From an uncultured Verrucomicrobia subdivision 3 bacterium (GTDB lineage: Bacteria; Verrucomicrobiota; Verrucomicrobiia; Limisphaerales; UBA11358), in assembly GCA_903861445.1 (NCBI GenBank), contig CAIOUK010000160.1, positions 1 through 25,855 on the forward strand: DNA of 25,855 nucleotides. The letters run 5' to 3'. Made by a program: the position numbers and the translations under genes. Shown one piece after another: positions 1-7,628 of the stretch. Within the stretch, counting starts at the first letter, position 1; every line of letters begins with the position of its first letter. Under the pieces are notes generated by a model. The model was not told where the DNA came from, made no database searches, and was given only the letters and a program-made list of their open reading frames with translations.

Positions 1-1
1 T

Positions 2-23
2 GCGGCGGCCCTCCGCCGCTTTT
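2..23 (+). terminator. Probable intrinsic terminator of an off-window upstream gene
   Basis: The arms GCGGCGG (2-8) and CCGCCGC (13-19) form a perfect 7-bp stem with a CCCT loop and are followed by TTTT (20-23). This is the form of a rho-independent terminator for a gene ending left of the window. The T run is short, so confidence is moderate. Confidence 0.5.
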
Positions 24-49
24 CCCCCGCCGCTGTGCGTCCGCCTTCG

Positions 50-106
50 TTCGCGTGGTTGGCGTATTTCGCGGTTTCCCTTCACCGCGAACCACGCGAA
101 ATACGC
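50..106. repeat. Nested palindromic (REP-like) intergenic repeat
   Basis: Several perfect inverted repeats are stacked here. TTCGCGTGGTT (50-60) is the reverse complement of AACCACGCGAA (90-100). GCGTATTTCGCG (62-73) is the reverse complement of CGCGAAATACGC (95-106). CGCGGT (70-75) pairs with ACCGCG (84-89). The arms overlap, so alternative cruciforms or hairpins are possible. No coding sequence is convincing here. The look is that of an extragenic palindromic repeat; whether it recurs in the genome cannot be seen from this window. Confidence 0.6.
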
Positions 107-150
107 GAACAAAAATCCCCAGTGCCTTGGTTCGTGCCGAAGACACAACC

Positions 151-290
151 GGAAATTAGCCAGACACGGAGTGTCTGGTTCGTCGCCCCGAATAAAATCC
201 GTCCTGAAAGGACGGCGGAATCCATCGTCCCTTTAGGACGAACAAACATCATAAACATATTACCAGCCACTTCGTAGCTGGCTAATTTCC
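151..290. repeat. 140-bp miniature element with 13-bp terminal inverted repeats
   Basis: GGAAATTAGCCAG (151-163) and CTGGCTAATTTCC (278-290) are perfect inverted repeats bounding a non-coding 140-bp unit. Inside are further hairpins: CCAGACAC/GTGTCTGG (160-178, loop GGA), CCGTCCT/AGGACGG (199-215, loop GAA), CGTCC/GGACG (226-240) and CCAGC/GCTGG (263-281). This resembles a non-autonomous MITE or a REP-type BIME unit. No transposase and no clear target duplication is visible, so mobility is inference. Confidence 0.5.
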
Positions 291-396
291 GCCGCGTCGC
301 TCCGCGACAAAAATCCTATCCATCGCATTTTCACCGCGACTAACCTTTTTCCGGATTGCCCTTTGCCACCCGCCGATTTTGGATTAAATTCCGTGC

Positions 397-1617
397 GTGG
401 CATTGGCGATGGGTTTGGCGATTCTGATTTTCGCGGGCGCGAGTTTCTTCTTTGCGCTGGCGGAAACGGCGCTGTTTTCCTTGAGTCAATGGCAGGTGGC
501 GCAACTGGCCGGCAAAAATTCTCGCGCGGGCAAAATTGTCGCCGAACTTCTCGAATGTCCGCCCGATCTCTTCGCCACGCTGGCGCTGGGCAACACGTTC
601 GCCAACGCCGCCATTCTCGCCGCCGCGCTGCGCATGGTCTTCAACGCGCAATGGGGTTTTGGCCTGACGATGCTGGCGCTGGTCGTCGTGGTGCTGGTCG
701 TCGGCGAAGTGTTGCCGAAGACGCTCGCGGTGCGCCAACCGGAACGCTGGGCGTTGCGTGTCGCGTGGCCGTTACTCGCCTTTCGCAAAATCACCAAGCC
801 GTTTTACCGTGCGGCGCAGTGGACGAATGCCGCCATTCTCAAACAAGCCGCCGCCCAAGCCACGCCGCCCGCCGCCCTGACCGAGGCGGAATATCAAGAA
901 CTGCTTGAACTCGCCTGGCAACAGGGCACGTTGGAAGAATCGGAGCGCGAAATCATTTTGCAGATCATCAGCCTCGACCGTCGCACGGCGCGCGATGTCA
1001 TGCGCCCGCGCGCTGGCATGGTGTGCGTTTCCGACGACGCGACGGTGGACGAAATGCTCGCGGCCGCGCGCAAACACAAGCATCGTCGTCTGCCGATTTA
1101 CGATGAAACGCCGGACACCATTGTCGGTATTTTGAACGCCCGCGCCCTGCTGCTGAATCCGTCGGCGGATCTGGCGGAGGTCATCGAATTTCCGTCGTTC
1201 GTGCCGGAGTCCATGAATTTGCTGCTGCTGTTCCGCGCGTTGCAGAAGCAGCAGCGCGGCCTCGCCATCGTGCTGGATGAATTCGGCAGCGCCGCCGGCC
1301 TCGTGACGATGGAGGACATTCTCGGCGGCATCGTCGGGCGAATTCATGCCGCCGCGCCGTCGCAGGGTTTCGTATTAGAAAAAATTGCCGCCGGCCAGTG
1401 GCGCGTGAACGGCACGATGCGGCTGGAAGATTTTCGCCGAGAATTTCCCGCGCTGCCCAACGTGTCCGAGGTCGAAACGATGGGCGGTCTGCTCTCGCAC
1501 CTGCTCGGCGTGGTGCCGGCGGCGGGCGAAACGGCGACGTTTGCTGGTTTGAAACTGACGGCGCAGGTCGTGGACGAACGGCGCGTGCGCGAACTGTTGG
1601 TGCAACGAATCAAATGA
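397..1617 (+). CDS. CNNM/CBS-domain membrane protein of the CorC/HlyC family (first of three tandem copies)
   Basis: The protein has 406 residues. Residues 1-175 are a hydrophobic CNNM (DUF21) transmembrane region, including the family-typical segment ALAETALFSLS and a later VLVVGEVLPKTLAV segment. A CBS pair follows at about 195-310, with DVMRPR starting the first CBS and VLDEFGSAAGLVTMEDILGGIVG in the second. A CorC_HlyC C-terminal domain lies at about 325-400. Characterised relatives (CorB/CorC, MpfA) are linked to Mg2+ export; the old hemolysin label is not functionally meaningful. The start is GTG at 397, the first start after an in-frame stop at 385-387; ATG at 409 is an alternative. 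No convincing ribosome binding site was seen. The stop overlaps the next start in an ATGA, indicating translational coupling. Confidence 0.9.
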   Translation: MALAMGLAILIFAGASFFFALAETALFSLSQWQVAQLAGKNSRAGKIVAELLECPPDLFATLALGNTFANAAILAAALRMVFNAQWGFGLTMLALVVVVLVVGEVLPKTLAVRQPERWALRVAWPLLAFRKITKPFYRAAQWTNAAILKQAAAQATPPAALTEAEYQELLELAWQQGTLEESEREIILQIISLDRRTARDVMRPRAGMVCVSDDATVDEMLAAARKHKHRRLPIYDETPDTIVGILNARALLLNPSADLAEVIEFPSFVPESMNLLLLFRALQKQQRGLAIVLDEFGSAAGLVTMEDILGGIVGRIHAAAPSQGFVLEKIAAGQWRVNGTMRLEDFRREFPALPNVSEVETMGGLLSHLLGVVPAAGETATFAGLKLTAQVVDERRVRELLVQRIK

Positions 1618-2603
1618 CCACCGGCTTTATTACATTTTTCGGACTGGGATTGTGCCTGCTGCTGTCGTTTTTTCTGTCGGGCATGGAGGCGGGCGTGTTC
1701 GCGCTGAACCGCCTGCGCGTGCGGCGGCTGGCGCGCACGGGCAATGTGCAGGCGCAGGTGCTGCAGGGTTTCCTCGAACAGCCGGAGAAATTTCTCTGGA
1801 CGATTCTTGTCGGCAACACGCTGGTGAATTTTCTCCTCCTCGGCTGGGTGATCGCGAAATTGCACGATTGGTTTTTCGGCCGCACGCTGTTAATCATCGC
1901 GCTGTTCGCGGTCATCGTGTTCGGGTTTTATGCCTTTGCAGATTTGCTGCCGAAAATGCTGTTCCGCGCGTATCCGAACCGTCTGTGCCTCGCGTCCGCC
2001 AACGTCGTCCGTTTGGTGCATCTGGCGCTCGCGCCGCTGGTATTTCTGGTCGAAAGCATTTCACAAACCGTCCTGCGCTGGCGCGGATCGCGGGCTTTCA
2101 CCGGCCGGCTGTTCGGCAACCGCGAGGAAATGCGCGCCGTGATGGCCGAGGCCGCGCAGGCGCTCACCGGCGAGGAACATGCGATGGTCAACCGCGTGCT
2201 CGACTTGCAACATTTCACCGTCGCGCAGATCACGATTCCCATGGCAAAAACTTTTTCGCTCGAAGTTTCGTCGCCGATCCGTGAGGCCTTGCAGGTAGCT
2301 CGGGAAAAAAACTTGTCGCGCCTGCCGGTCTGGGAAACGCGCGACGGCAAAAAACGCATCGCCGGCATGCTGGACGTGAGCGCGCTGCTGTTTATCGAAA
2401 ATCTAGAGGTGGAAAAAACCGCCGGTGAATTCATGTCGCCCGCGCTGTTTCTGGACGATGACACGCGGTTGGAAGTGGCCTTGCGCCGGATGCAGCGCGC
2501 GGGTCAGCGGCTCGCGATTGTCCTCGCGCGGGACGGACACGAGACGGGCGTGGTGGCGCTGGAAGATATTTTGAAACTGATGTTCGGCGAGGTGAAATTG
2601 TGA
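1614..2603 (+). CDS. CNNM/CBS-domain membrane protein, short form without the CorC_HlyC C-terminal domain
   Basis: The protein has 329 residues. The frame is open upstream to 1398, but ATG at 1614 overlaps the previous stop (ATGA) and is followed at once by a hydrophobic helix, so it is the natural start. DUF21/CNNM helices fill about 1-180, with GMEAGVFALNRLRVRRLA near the N-terminus and FADLLPKMLFRAYPN later. Two CBS-like segments follow at about 215-325, one around KNLSRLPVWETRDG and one ending in GVVALEDILKLMFGEVKL. It stops there, so the C-terminal CorC_HlyC domain of both neighbours is missing. It overlaps the next gene by 4 bp. It may be a partner subunit of the flanking proteins; this is inference. 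Confidence 0.87.
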   Translation: MTTGFITFFGLGLCLLLSFFLSGMEAGVFALNRLRVRRLARTGNVQAQVLQGFLEQPEKFLWTILVGNTLVNFLLLGWVIAKLHDWFFGRTLLIIALFAVIVFGFYAFADLLPKMLFRAYPNRLCLASANVVRLVHLALAPLVFLVESISQTVLRWRGSRAFTGRLFGNREEMRAVMAEAAQALTGEEHAMVNRVLDLQHFTVAQITIPMAKTFSLEVSSPIREALQVAREKNLSRLPVWETRDGKKRIAGMLDVSALLFIENLEVEKTAGEFMSPALFLDDDTRLEVALRRMQRAGQRLAIVLARDGHETGVVALEDILKLMFGEVKL

Positions 2604-3901
2604 CCTGGAACGACGCCATTCAGGATGGATTCAAGCTGCTGGCCGTGGCGGCGCTGGTGCTGGCGAACGCTTTTTTCGTCGCGGCGGAACTGGCGCTGGT
2701 GCGCATCCGCGACACGCAGCTCGCGCCGCTCGCGGCAAAGGGTAACCGCCGCGCCCGCACCGCGCGGCACATCGTCGCGCACATTGATTCCTACATCGGC
2801 GCGACGCAGTTCGGCATCACGCTGGCGAGCATGGCGCTCGGGGTTTTGGTGGAACCGGTTGTTCGCGCGTTGCTCGACCCGCTGTTTCCGCTGCTGAAAA
2901 TCACGAGCGAACACACCCAAAGCAGCATCGCCATCGGCGTCGGCTTTTTCGTGAACTGCTATTTGCTCATCATCGCCGGCGAACTCGTGCCGAAAGCGAT
3001 TGCCATTCGCCGCACGCTGCAAACATCGCTGTGGGTCGCGTCGCCGCTGAACTGGTTTTATCGCATTTCCTATCCGTTCATCTGGGTGCTGCACCGCTCG
3101 TCGCAAATCGTTTTGCGCTGGCTCGGTTTCGCGGGCGGCGCGCTGCACGACCGCCATTCGGAGGAGGAATTGCGCGTGTTGCTGGCGGCGGCGCAGGGAG
3201 CCGGCGACCAGCGCGATTTAATTTTGAATGCGCTCGATTTACGCCATCGCGCGGCGCGCGAGGTGATGCGTCCGCGCAATGAAATCACGGTGTTTGACAC
3301 GTCGGCGTCGCTGGCCCAGTGCGTGGCGCTCGCGGAAAAGACGCGCTATTCACGATTCCCAATTTGCGAAAACGGCGACCTCGACAGGATACTCGGCGTG
3401 GTTCACATCAAGGATTTGTATGCGTTGCGCGAACGCGCGAAGACGGCGGCGGAGTTGCTGCCGGTGGCGCGCCCGCTGTTTTATATTCCCGAAACCGCGT
3501 CGCTGGAAAAATTGTTGCGGCGATTTCTCGACCGCAAGGCGCATTTCGCCGTCGTCGTGGATGAATTCGGCGGCACCGTTGGTATCGTGACGCTGGAGAA
3601 TGTCATCGAGGCGCTTGTTGGGCAGATTCAGGACGAATTTGATACCGAGAAATCCGAGTTGGTGCGCCTTGGCGAAAACCTTTGGGAAGCCGCTGGCACG
3701 CTGGCATTGCACGATTTGGAGAAAATCATCGGCACCGTGCCGCACGATGAAAATACGACCACTGCGAGCGGCTGGGTCACGGAAAAACTCGGCGGTTTTC
3801 CCAAGCCGGGCGATGTGGTGAAGGTCGGCGAATTTGAATTGCGCGTGGAAGAAATGGACGGAACGCGCGTCGGCAAATTGAGAGTTTTACGGAAAAGTTG
3901 A
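2600..3901 (+). CDS. CNNM/CBS-domain membrane protein of the CorC/HlyC family (third tandem copy)
   Basis: The protein has 433 residues with the full family layout. CNNM membrane region is at about 1-200 (NAFFVAAELALVRIRDTQL, then AGELVPKAIAIRR). A CBS pair lies at about 215-345 (REVMRPRNEITVFD, VVDEFGGTVGIVTLENVIEALVGQIQDEFD) and a CorC_HlyC domain at about 350-430, near its C-terminus carrying GDVVKVGEFELRVEEMDGTRV. It is the most canonical of the three copies. The start is GTG at 2600, overlapping the previous stop (GTGA). The gene ends one base before the convergent minus-strand gene, leaving no room for a separate terminator. Confidence 0.92.
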   Translation: MTWNDAIQDGFKLLAVAALVLANAFFVAAELALVRIRDTQLAPLAAKGNRRARTARHIVAHIDSYIGATQFGITLASMALGVLVEPVVRALLDPLFPLLKITSEHTQSSIAIGVGFFVNCYLLIIAGELVPKAIAIRRTLQTSLWVASPLNWFYRISYPFIWVLHRSSQIVLRWLGFAGGALHDRHSEEELRVLLAAAQGAGDQRDLILNALDLRHRAAREVMRPRNEITVFDTSASLAQCVALAEKTRYSRFPICENGDLDRILGVVHIKDLYALRERAKTAAELLPVARPLFYIPETASLEKLLRRFLDRKAHFAVVVDEFGGTVGIVTLENVIEALVGQIQDEFDTEKSELVRLGENLWEAAGTLALHDLEKIIGTVPHDENTTTASGWVTEKLGGFPKPGDVVKVGEFELRVEEMDGTRVGKLRVLRKS

Positions 3902-3902
3902 T

Positions 3903-4691
3903 TCACCACCGCGCGCCGCGCCAGCAAAACACGGCGACGCTGCCGGCGAGAATTGCATCCACTACTACCGCCAACCACAAGCCTGACTGCGCCGCGCCGA
4001 CCGCGAACAACGTCACGGCTCCAAACCACAGCGCGACCGGAATGTAATCCGGCGGCGGCTGTTCGCCGGGTTGCTTGCGGATGAGCGAGGGCGTGATGAA
4101 GGCCATGATCAGCAGCGCCACAAACGTCCAGCCGAGAAATGCCACCGGCGAGGCACCGTGCCAGGTGATGGCGACTCTCGTCGGCTGCCACAGCCAGAAA
4201 TGTTTGACGTGGGCGGCGAACGGTTCCAGCGCCAAATCAAATCCCAACGCCAGCGCCGCCGTCAGCGCGATGAGGAGGTAGCCGTAATTTTTCACGCGCC
4301 GCCACGGCCGTAAAATCAGCCGCGCCGCGCCGCGTGAATTGAAAATGGCGATGATCCACAGCAGGGGCACCGTCCACGGAACGGAGTTGAAATATTTCGG
4401 CCCGGCGGTGTCGCCGAACGTGAGTGGGCCAAAGGGAATGCCGGTGCGCGCGCTCAAGCCGTGCGCCGCGCCGCCGATGAGCGCAGTGATGGCGGCGGCG
4501 AAAAGGACGTTTTGCAACGGCAGTTGTTGGTTGACTGCGGCGATGCTGGCAATGGTGGCGAGCACGATGATGACGGCATCGAGTGTGGCGGCCTGGTCGT
4601 GCAAAATAAATTCACCGACGGCAGCCAGCGCCAGCAATGCCGTGAGAATCCAAGTCAGCACATTCAGGGGTTTGGCGGCGGCGGGTGGCAT
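3903..4691 (-). CDS. Carotenoid-biosynthesis-like integral membrane protein (DUF422/CruF type)
   Basis: The protein has 262 residues and about seven or eight hydrophobic helices. The segment FGPLTFGDTAGPKYFNSVPW, followed by TVPLLWIIAIFNSRGAARLILRPW and then GFDLALEPFA and FWLW, matches the pattern of the DUF422 carotenoid biosynthesis family. That family includes CruF, a hydratase acting on C50 or acyclic carotenoids. The frame stays open upstream to 4955, but that extension is polar, overlaps the divergent mqnD and lacks membrane segments. The ATG at 4691 just before the first helix is therefore chosen. No other carotenoid gene is nearby, so the exact reaction is unknown. The gene is convergent with the CNNM cluster and divergent from mqnD. 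Confidence 0.68.
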   Translation of the reverse strand: MPPAAAKPLNVLTWILTALLALAAVGEFILHDQAATLDAVIIVLATIASIAAVNQQLPLQNVLFAAAITALIGGAAHGLSARTGIPFGPLTFGDTAGPKYFNSVPWTVPLLWIIAIFNSRGAARLILRPWRRVKNYGYLLIALTAALALGFDLALEPFAAHVKHFWLWQPTRVAITWHGASPVAFLGWTFVALLIMAFITPSLIRKQPGEQPPPDYIPVALWFGAVTLFAVGAAQSGLWLAVVVDAILAGSVAVFCWRGARW

Positions 4692-4844
4692 TGGATTTCG
4701 GATAGTGTAGGCGAAGGCGCGGCGGAGAAAATCTGAAAATGGTAAAATTCTCGTGACGCAATTGATGCCCGCGCCGCCGCCGGTTTTGCCAGCGGTCGCG
4801 CTTCTCGTCGTGACAGCGCGCGCCGTCTCGTCTAATTTTTGCGG
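4692..4844. promoter_or_regulatory. Divergent intergenic region between the carotenoid-like gene and mqnD
   Basis: These 153 bp must carry the promoters of both divergent genes. I could not find a -35/-10 pair with good spacing on either strand, nor a clear operator-like dyad. It is listed as a probable regulatory region on position only. Confidence 0.3.
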
Positions 4845-5696
4845 ATGGAAAAAACGAACCTGACTCTCGGCCATTCGCCCGATCCGGATGATGCCTTCAT
4901 GTTTTACGCGCTCGCGAAGGATTTGATTCCCACGCACGGTTTTCGTTTTACCCATATTTTACAGGATATTCAGACGCTCAACGAGCGCGCCACGCGCGGC
5001 GAACTCGACATCTCCGCCGTGAGCATTCACGCTTACGCCTACGTTTCCGACAAATACGCTTTGCTGCCCAGCGGCGCCAGCATGGGCGACGGCTACGGTC
5101 CGATGCTCGTGGCGAAACAGAAATTTTCCCGCGAGGAAATTGCGAAGAAAAAAATCGCCGTGCCGGGGACGATGACCAGCGCGTTTCTGGCGTTGCAACT
5201 CTGGCTCGGCAAACCAGCGAAGGAATTTAATTATGTCGTCGTGCCGTTCGACCAGATTTTTGCGGCGGTAAAAAATGGCGTCGCAGAAGTTGGCCTCATC
5301 ATTCATGAAGGCCAGCTCACGTTTCAAAACGAGAAACTCGTTTTATGTGAAGACCTCGGTGTCTGGTGGGGCAAGCAAAATGATGGCCTGCCGCTGCCAC
5401 TCGGTGGCAACGTCATCAATAAAAAATTTGATCTCGCGACGCGCAAGCAGATTTCCGACACGCTGACGGCGAGTATTCAGTTCAGTTTGGATCATCGCCC
5501 GGAAGCCGTGCAGCACGCGCTGCAATACGCCCGCGACATGGGACGCGACCTGGCGGATAAATTCGTCGGCATGTATGTCAACCACTGGACGCTTGACTAC
5601 GGCGACAAGGGCAGGGAATCCATCCGCCGCTTTCTCGGTCAGGCCTTCGAGCGCGGCTTGATTCCGCACCGGCAGGAATTGGAATTTGTGGTTTGA
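4845..5696 (+). CDS. mqnD: 1,4-dihydroxy-6-naphthoate synthase (futalosine menaquinone pathway)
   Basis: The protein has 283 residues, the usual size for MqnD. The enzyme converts cyclic dehypoxanthinyl futalosine to 1,4-dihydroxy-6-naphthoate in the alternative menaquinone route. The fold is that of periplasmic-binding-like proteins, but no signal peptide is present, as expected for a cytosolic enzyme. Diagnostic stretches are HSPDPDDAFMFYAL near the N-terminus and SGASMGDGYGPMLVA near residue 80, which favour MqnD over the related MqnA. An in-frame TTG lies two codons upstream at 4839; ATG at 4845 is preferred. Other mqn genes are not in the window. A quinone gene fits with the complex I operon further right, though they are not adjacent. 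Confidence 0.88.
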   Translation: MEKTNLTLGHSPDPDDAFMFYALAKDLIPTHGFRFTHILQDIQTLNERATRGELDISAVSIHAYAYVSDKYALLPSGASMGDGYGPMLVAKQKFSREEIAKKKIAVPGTMTSAFLALQLWLGKPAKEFNYVVVPFDQIFAAVKNGVAEVGLIIHEGQLTFQNEKLVLCEDLGVWWGKQNDGLPLPLGGNVINKKFDLATRKQISDTLTASIQFSLDHRPEAVQHALQYARDMGRDLADKFVGMYVNHWTLDYGDKGRESIRRFLGQAFERGLIPHRQELEFVV

Positions 5697-5723
5697 ACCG
5701 TCGTTTTCGGCTCAAAAATACAG

Positions 5724-5751
5724 TTGTCACAAAGCGTTTCCCTGCTATTCT
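5724..5751 (+). promoter_or_regulatory. Candidate sigma-70 promoter of rpsB-tsf
   Basis: A -35 box TTGTCA (5724-5729) and a -10 box TATTCT (5746-5751) are separated by 16 bp. Transcription would start near 5758, giving an rpsB leader of about 145 nt. Located by eye from consensus and spacing. Confidence 0.55.
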
Positions 5752-5756
5752 GACCG

Positions 5757-5782
5757 CTCCTCGTTTTCGGACGGGGAGTTTT
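5757..5782 (+). promoter_or_regulatory. Stem-loop with T run at the 5' end of the rpsB leader
   Basis: CTCCTCG (5757-5763) pairs with CGGGGAG (5772-5778), with one G-U pair and an 8-nt loop, and is followed by TTTT (5779-5782). It sits at the predicted transcription start, so it would be the first structure in the mRNA. It could be a 5' stabilising hairpin or a weak attenuator. Confidence 0.4.
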
Positions 5783-5840
5783 AACGGCCTAAAATCTGTC
5801 TTCGTGTGAAGGCGGGCGGCCATAATAACACCAAACAAAA

Positions 5841-5875
5841 ATCCTGTGTTCCGCAGGATGCTTCGGATAAATCCG
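5841..5875 (+). promoter_or_regulatory. Paired hairpins in the rpsB leader, possible S2 autoregulation site
   Basis: ATCCTG (5841-5846) pairs with CAGGAT (5854-5859) across a 7-nt loop. Directly downstream, CGGAT (5864-5868) and ATCCG (5871-5875) form a second short dyad, ending about 11 nt before the AAAGGA ribosome binding site. Ribosomal protein S2 is known to repress its own mRNA through leader structure in other bacteria; that this leader does so is inference. Confidence 0.35.
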
Positions 5876-5902
5876 GGGTAAAACCAAAGGAAAATTAGAA
5901 AC

Positions 5903-6667
5903 ATGAGCACGATTGGAGTTAAAGAACTGTTGGAAGCCGGCGTCCATTTTGGACATCAGACGAAGCGTTGGAACCCGAAGATGAAACCGTTCATCTTTGA
6001 TGCGCGCAACGGCATTCACATCATCAATTTGAGCAAAACCGAGGAGCAGCTTCAGGCCGCCCTCAACTTCCTGACCAACACCGTCCGCAAAGGTGGGAAA
6101 ATTTTATTCGTCGGCACCAAGAAACAAGCGCAGCAATGCGTCAAGGAAACCGCCAAGGAAACCGGCCAGATGTTCGTGACCGAACGCTGGCTCGGCGGCA
6201 CGCTGACGAACTACGCCACGGTCAAAACTTCCATCAAGCGCCTCAAGGACATTGAGAAGATGGAAACCGACGGCGGCATCAACGATTACGTCAAGCAGGA
6301 GCAGGCGGTCATTCGCCGTGAAGGGGCGCGGCTTCATAAATATTTTGATGGTCTCCGCGACCTCGACAAGATGCCCGCCGCGTTGTTCGTGGTGGACACC
6401 AAGCGCGAACACAACGCCGTCGCCGAAGCCAAGACGCTCGGCATCCCGGTCGTGGCCTTTGCGGACACGAACAGCGATCCCGAAGACGCGCAGTATCCGA
6501 TTGCCGCGAATGACGACGCGATTCGCTCGGTTCGTCTGATTCTCGGTGCGGTGTCGGCGGCCATCACGCAGGCGCGCGCGGAATTTGAATCCAAAAAATC
6601 TCGCAAGGTGAACGAGGAAGCTGCACCCGCCGCTCCGGCGGAAGCCGCTGCGTCCGTTGCTGCCTGA
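5903..6667 (+). CDS. rpsB: 30S ribosomal protein S2
   Basis: The protein has 254 residues, normal for S2. The N-terminus MSTIGVKELLEAGVHFGHQT is the classic S2 signature, followed by RWNPKMKPFIFDARNGIHII and TERWLGGTLTNY. A later PAALFVVDTKREHNAVAEA and GIPVVAFADTNSDP complete the family pattern. The last 20 or so residues are a low-complexity Ala/Pro/Glu tail. S2 is a late-assembling small-subunit protein that helps dock S1. Start ATG is supported by AAAGGA at 5886-5891. The gene is first in an rpsB-tsf unit with a hairpin in the intergenic gap. Confidence 0.98.
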   Translation: MSTIGVKELLEAGVHFGHQTKRWNPKMKPFIFDARNGIHIINLSKTEEQLQAALNFLTNTVRKGGKILFVGTKKQAQQCVKETAKETGQMFVTERWLGGTLTNYATVKTSIKRLKDIEKMETDGGINDYVKQEQAVIRREGARLHKYFDGLRDLDKMPAALFVVDTKREHNAVAEAKTLGIPVVAFADTNSDPEDAQYPIAANDDAIRSVRLILGAVSAAITQARAEFESKKSRKVNEEAAPAAPAEAAASVAA

Positions 6668-6679
6668 TTCATTCAATCT

Positions 6680-6708
6680 GGCGGACGGAAATAAATTTTC
6701 CGTCCGCC
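6680..6708 (+). promoter_or_regulatory. Strong hairpin between rpsB and tsf
   Basis: GGCGGACGGAAA (6680-6691) and TTTCCGTCCGCC (6697-6708) form a perfect 12-bp stem with a 5-nt TAAAT loop. No T run follows directly (GCAAC comes next), so it is not a clean terminator. It could be a partial attenuator, an RNA processing site, or a 3'-end stabiliser setting the S2 to EF-Ts ratio. Confidence 0.6.
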
Positions 6709-6730
6709 GCAACTTTTAACTTTTAATTCT

Positions 6731-7576
6731 ATGGCTGAAATTACTGCTGCAAATGTAGGCAAGCTCCGGGAAATGACCGGCGTGGGCATGATGGAATGCA
6801 AAAAGGCGCTCGTGGAAGCGCAGGGCAACCTCGAGGCCGCCGTGGATCTGCTCCGCAAATCCGGCGCCGCGAGTGCCGCGAAAAAAGCGACGCGCGAAGC
6901 CCGCGAAGGCGTCATCGCCCAATTCATCGCGCCCGGCGGCAAATCCGGCGTGCTGGTGGAAGTGAATTGCGAAACCGATTTCGTGGCGCGTAATGAGGCG
7001 TTCCGCGCGTTTGCGGACGACATCGCGAAAAAAGTTGCTGCCAATGCCAACGCCAATCTCGAAGCCGACCGCGAAGCCGCCGTGGGCAAGATGGGCGAGA
7101 ACATCAAGATCACTCGCAACGCGCGTCTGGAAGTTTCCGGCAACGGTGCCGTGGCCGCTTACATCCACACCGGCGCGAAAGTCGGCGTGCTGGTGGAAGT
7201 CGGTTGCACCAAGGCCGACACCAGCGGGAAGGAAGAATTCAAGCAGCTCGTGAAAGACATCACGTTGCAAATCGCCGCCGGTTTTCCGCAGGTGGTTTCC
7301 CGCGAGAACGTCGCGCCGGAAGTCATCGCCAAGGAACGCGAAATTGCCGCGAACTCCGATCGTTTGAAGGGCAAGCCCGCTGCCGCGATGGAAAAAATTC
7401 TGGCCGGTGTGCTGGACAAGTTTTTCCAGACCTACTGCCTCGTGGATCAGGGCTTCGTGAAGCGCAATTCCGAAGTCAGCGTGAAGGAACACGTCGCGCA
7501 GATCAGCAAGCAGTTGGGTGACGAAATCACCATTCGCCATTTTGTGCGCTTCCAAGTGGGCGAAGCCACGGCGTAA
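6731..7576 (+). CDS. tsf: Translation elongation factor Ts
   Basis: The protein has 281 residues. It is the guanine-nucleotide exchange factor that recycles EF-Tu. The N-terminal UBA-like region contains LREMTGVGMMECKKALVEAQ, and the core has VNCETDFVARNEAFR, the EF-Tu contact and nucleotide-exchange signature (TDFV). The dimerisation subdomains follow, with the second pseudo-repeat around VGVLVEVGCTKADTSG. The start ATG at 6731 has no clear Shine-Dalgarno but matches the usual N-terminus MAEITAA. It follows rpsB after a 63-bp gap with a hairpin and is closed by a terminator. Confidence 0.98.
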   Translation: MAEITAANVGKLREMTGVGMMECKKALVEAQGNLEAAVDLLRKSGAASAAKKATREAREGVIAQFIAPGGKSGVLVEVNCETDFVARNEAFRAFADDIAKKVAANANANLEADREAAVGKMGENIKITRNARLEVSGNGAVAAYIHTGAKVGVLVEVGCTKADTSGKEEFKQLVKDITLQIAAGFPQVVSRENVAPEVIAKEREIAANSDRLKGKPAAAMEKILAGVLDKFFQTYCLVDQGFVKRNSEVSVKEHVAQISKQLGDEITIRHFVRFQVGEATA

Positions 7577-7598
7577 AAGTCTTTAAGTAAAATCCCCA

Positions 7599-7628
7599 AG
7601 GCGTCCAGCGATGGACGCCTATTTTATT
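7599..7628 (+). terminator. Intrinsic terminator after tsf
   Basis: AGGCGTCCA (7599-7607) and TGGACGCCT (7612-7620) form a perfect 9-bp stem with a GCGA tetraloop, followed by the T-rich ATTTTATT. The stem ends just before the stop of the minus-strand gene at 7627, so it may serve both converging genes. Confidence 0.75.

Noticed and set aside
35..277. 80-residue reading frame on the plus strand
   Set aside because: It runs through the palindromic repeats at 50-106 and 151-290, has no ribosome binding site and no recognisable protein feature.
1398..1613. Upstream extension of the second CNNM gene
   Set aside because: It overlaps the first CNNM gene in another frame and gives an Arg/Gly-rich non-membrane sequence; the ATGA overlap at 1614 is the natural start.
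4692..4955. N-terminal extension of the carotenoid-like protein
   Set aside because: It is polar, overlaps the divergent mqnD coding sequence and lacks membrane segments; ATG at 4691 directly before the first helix is better.
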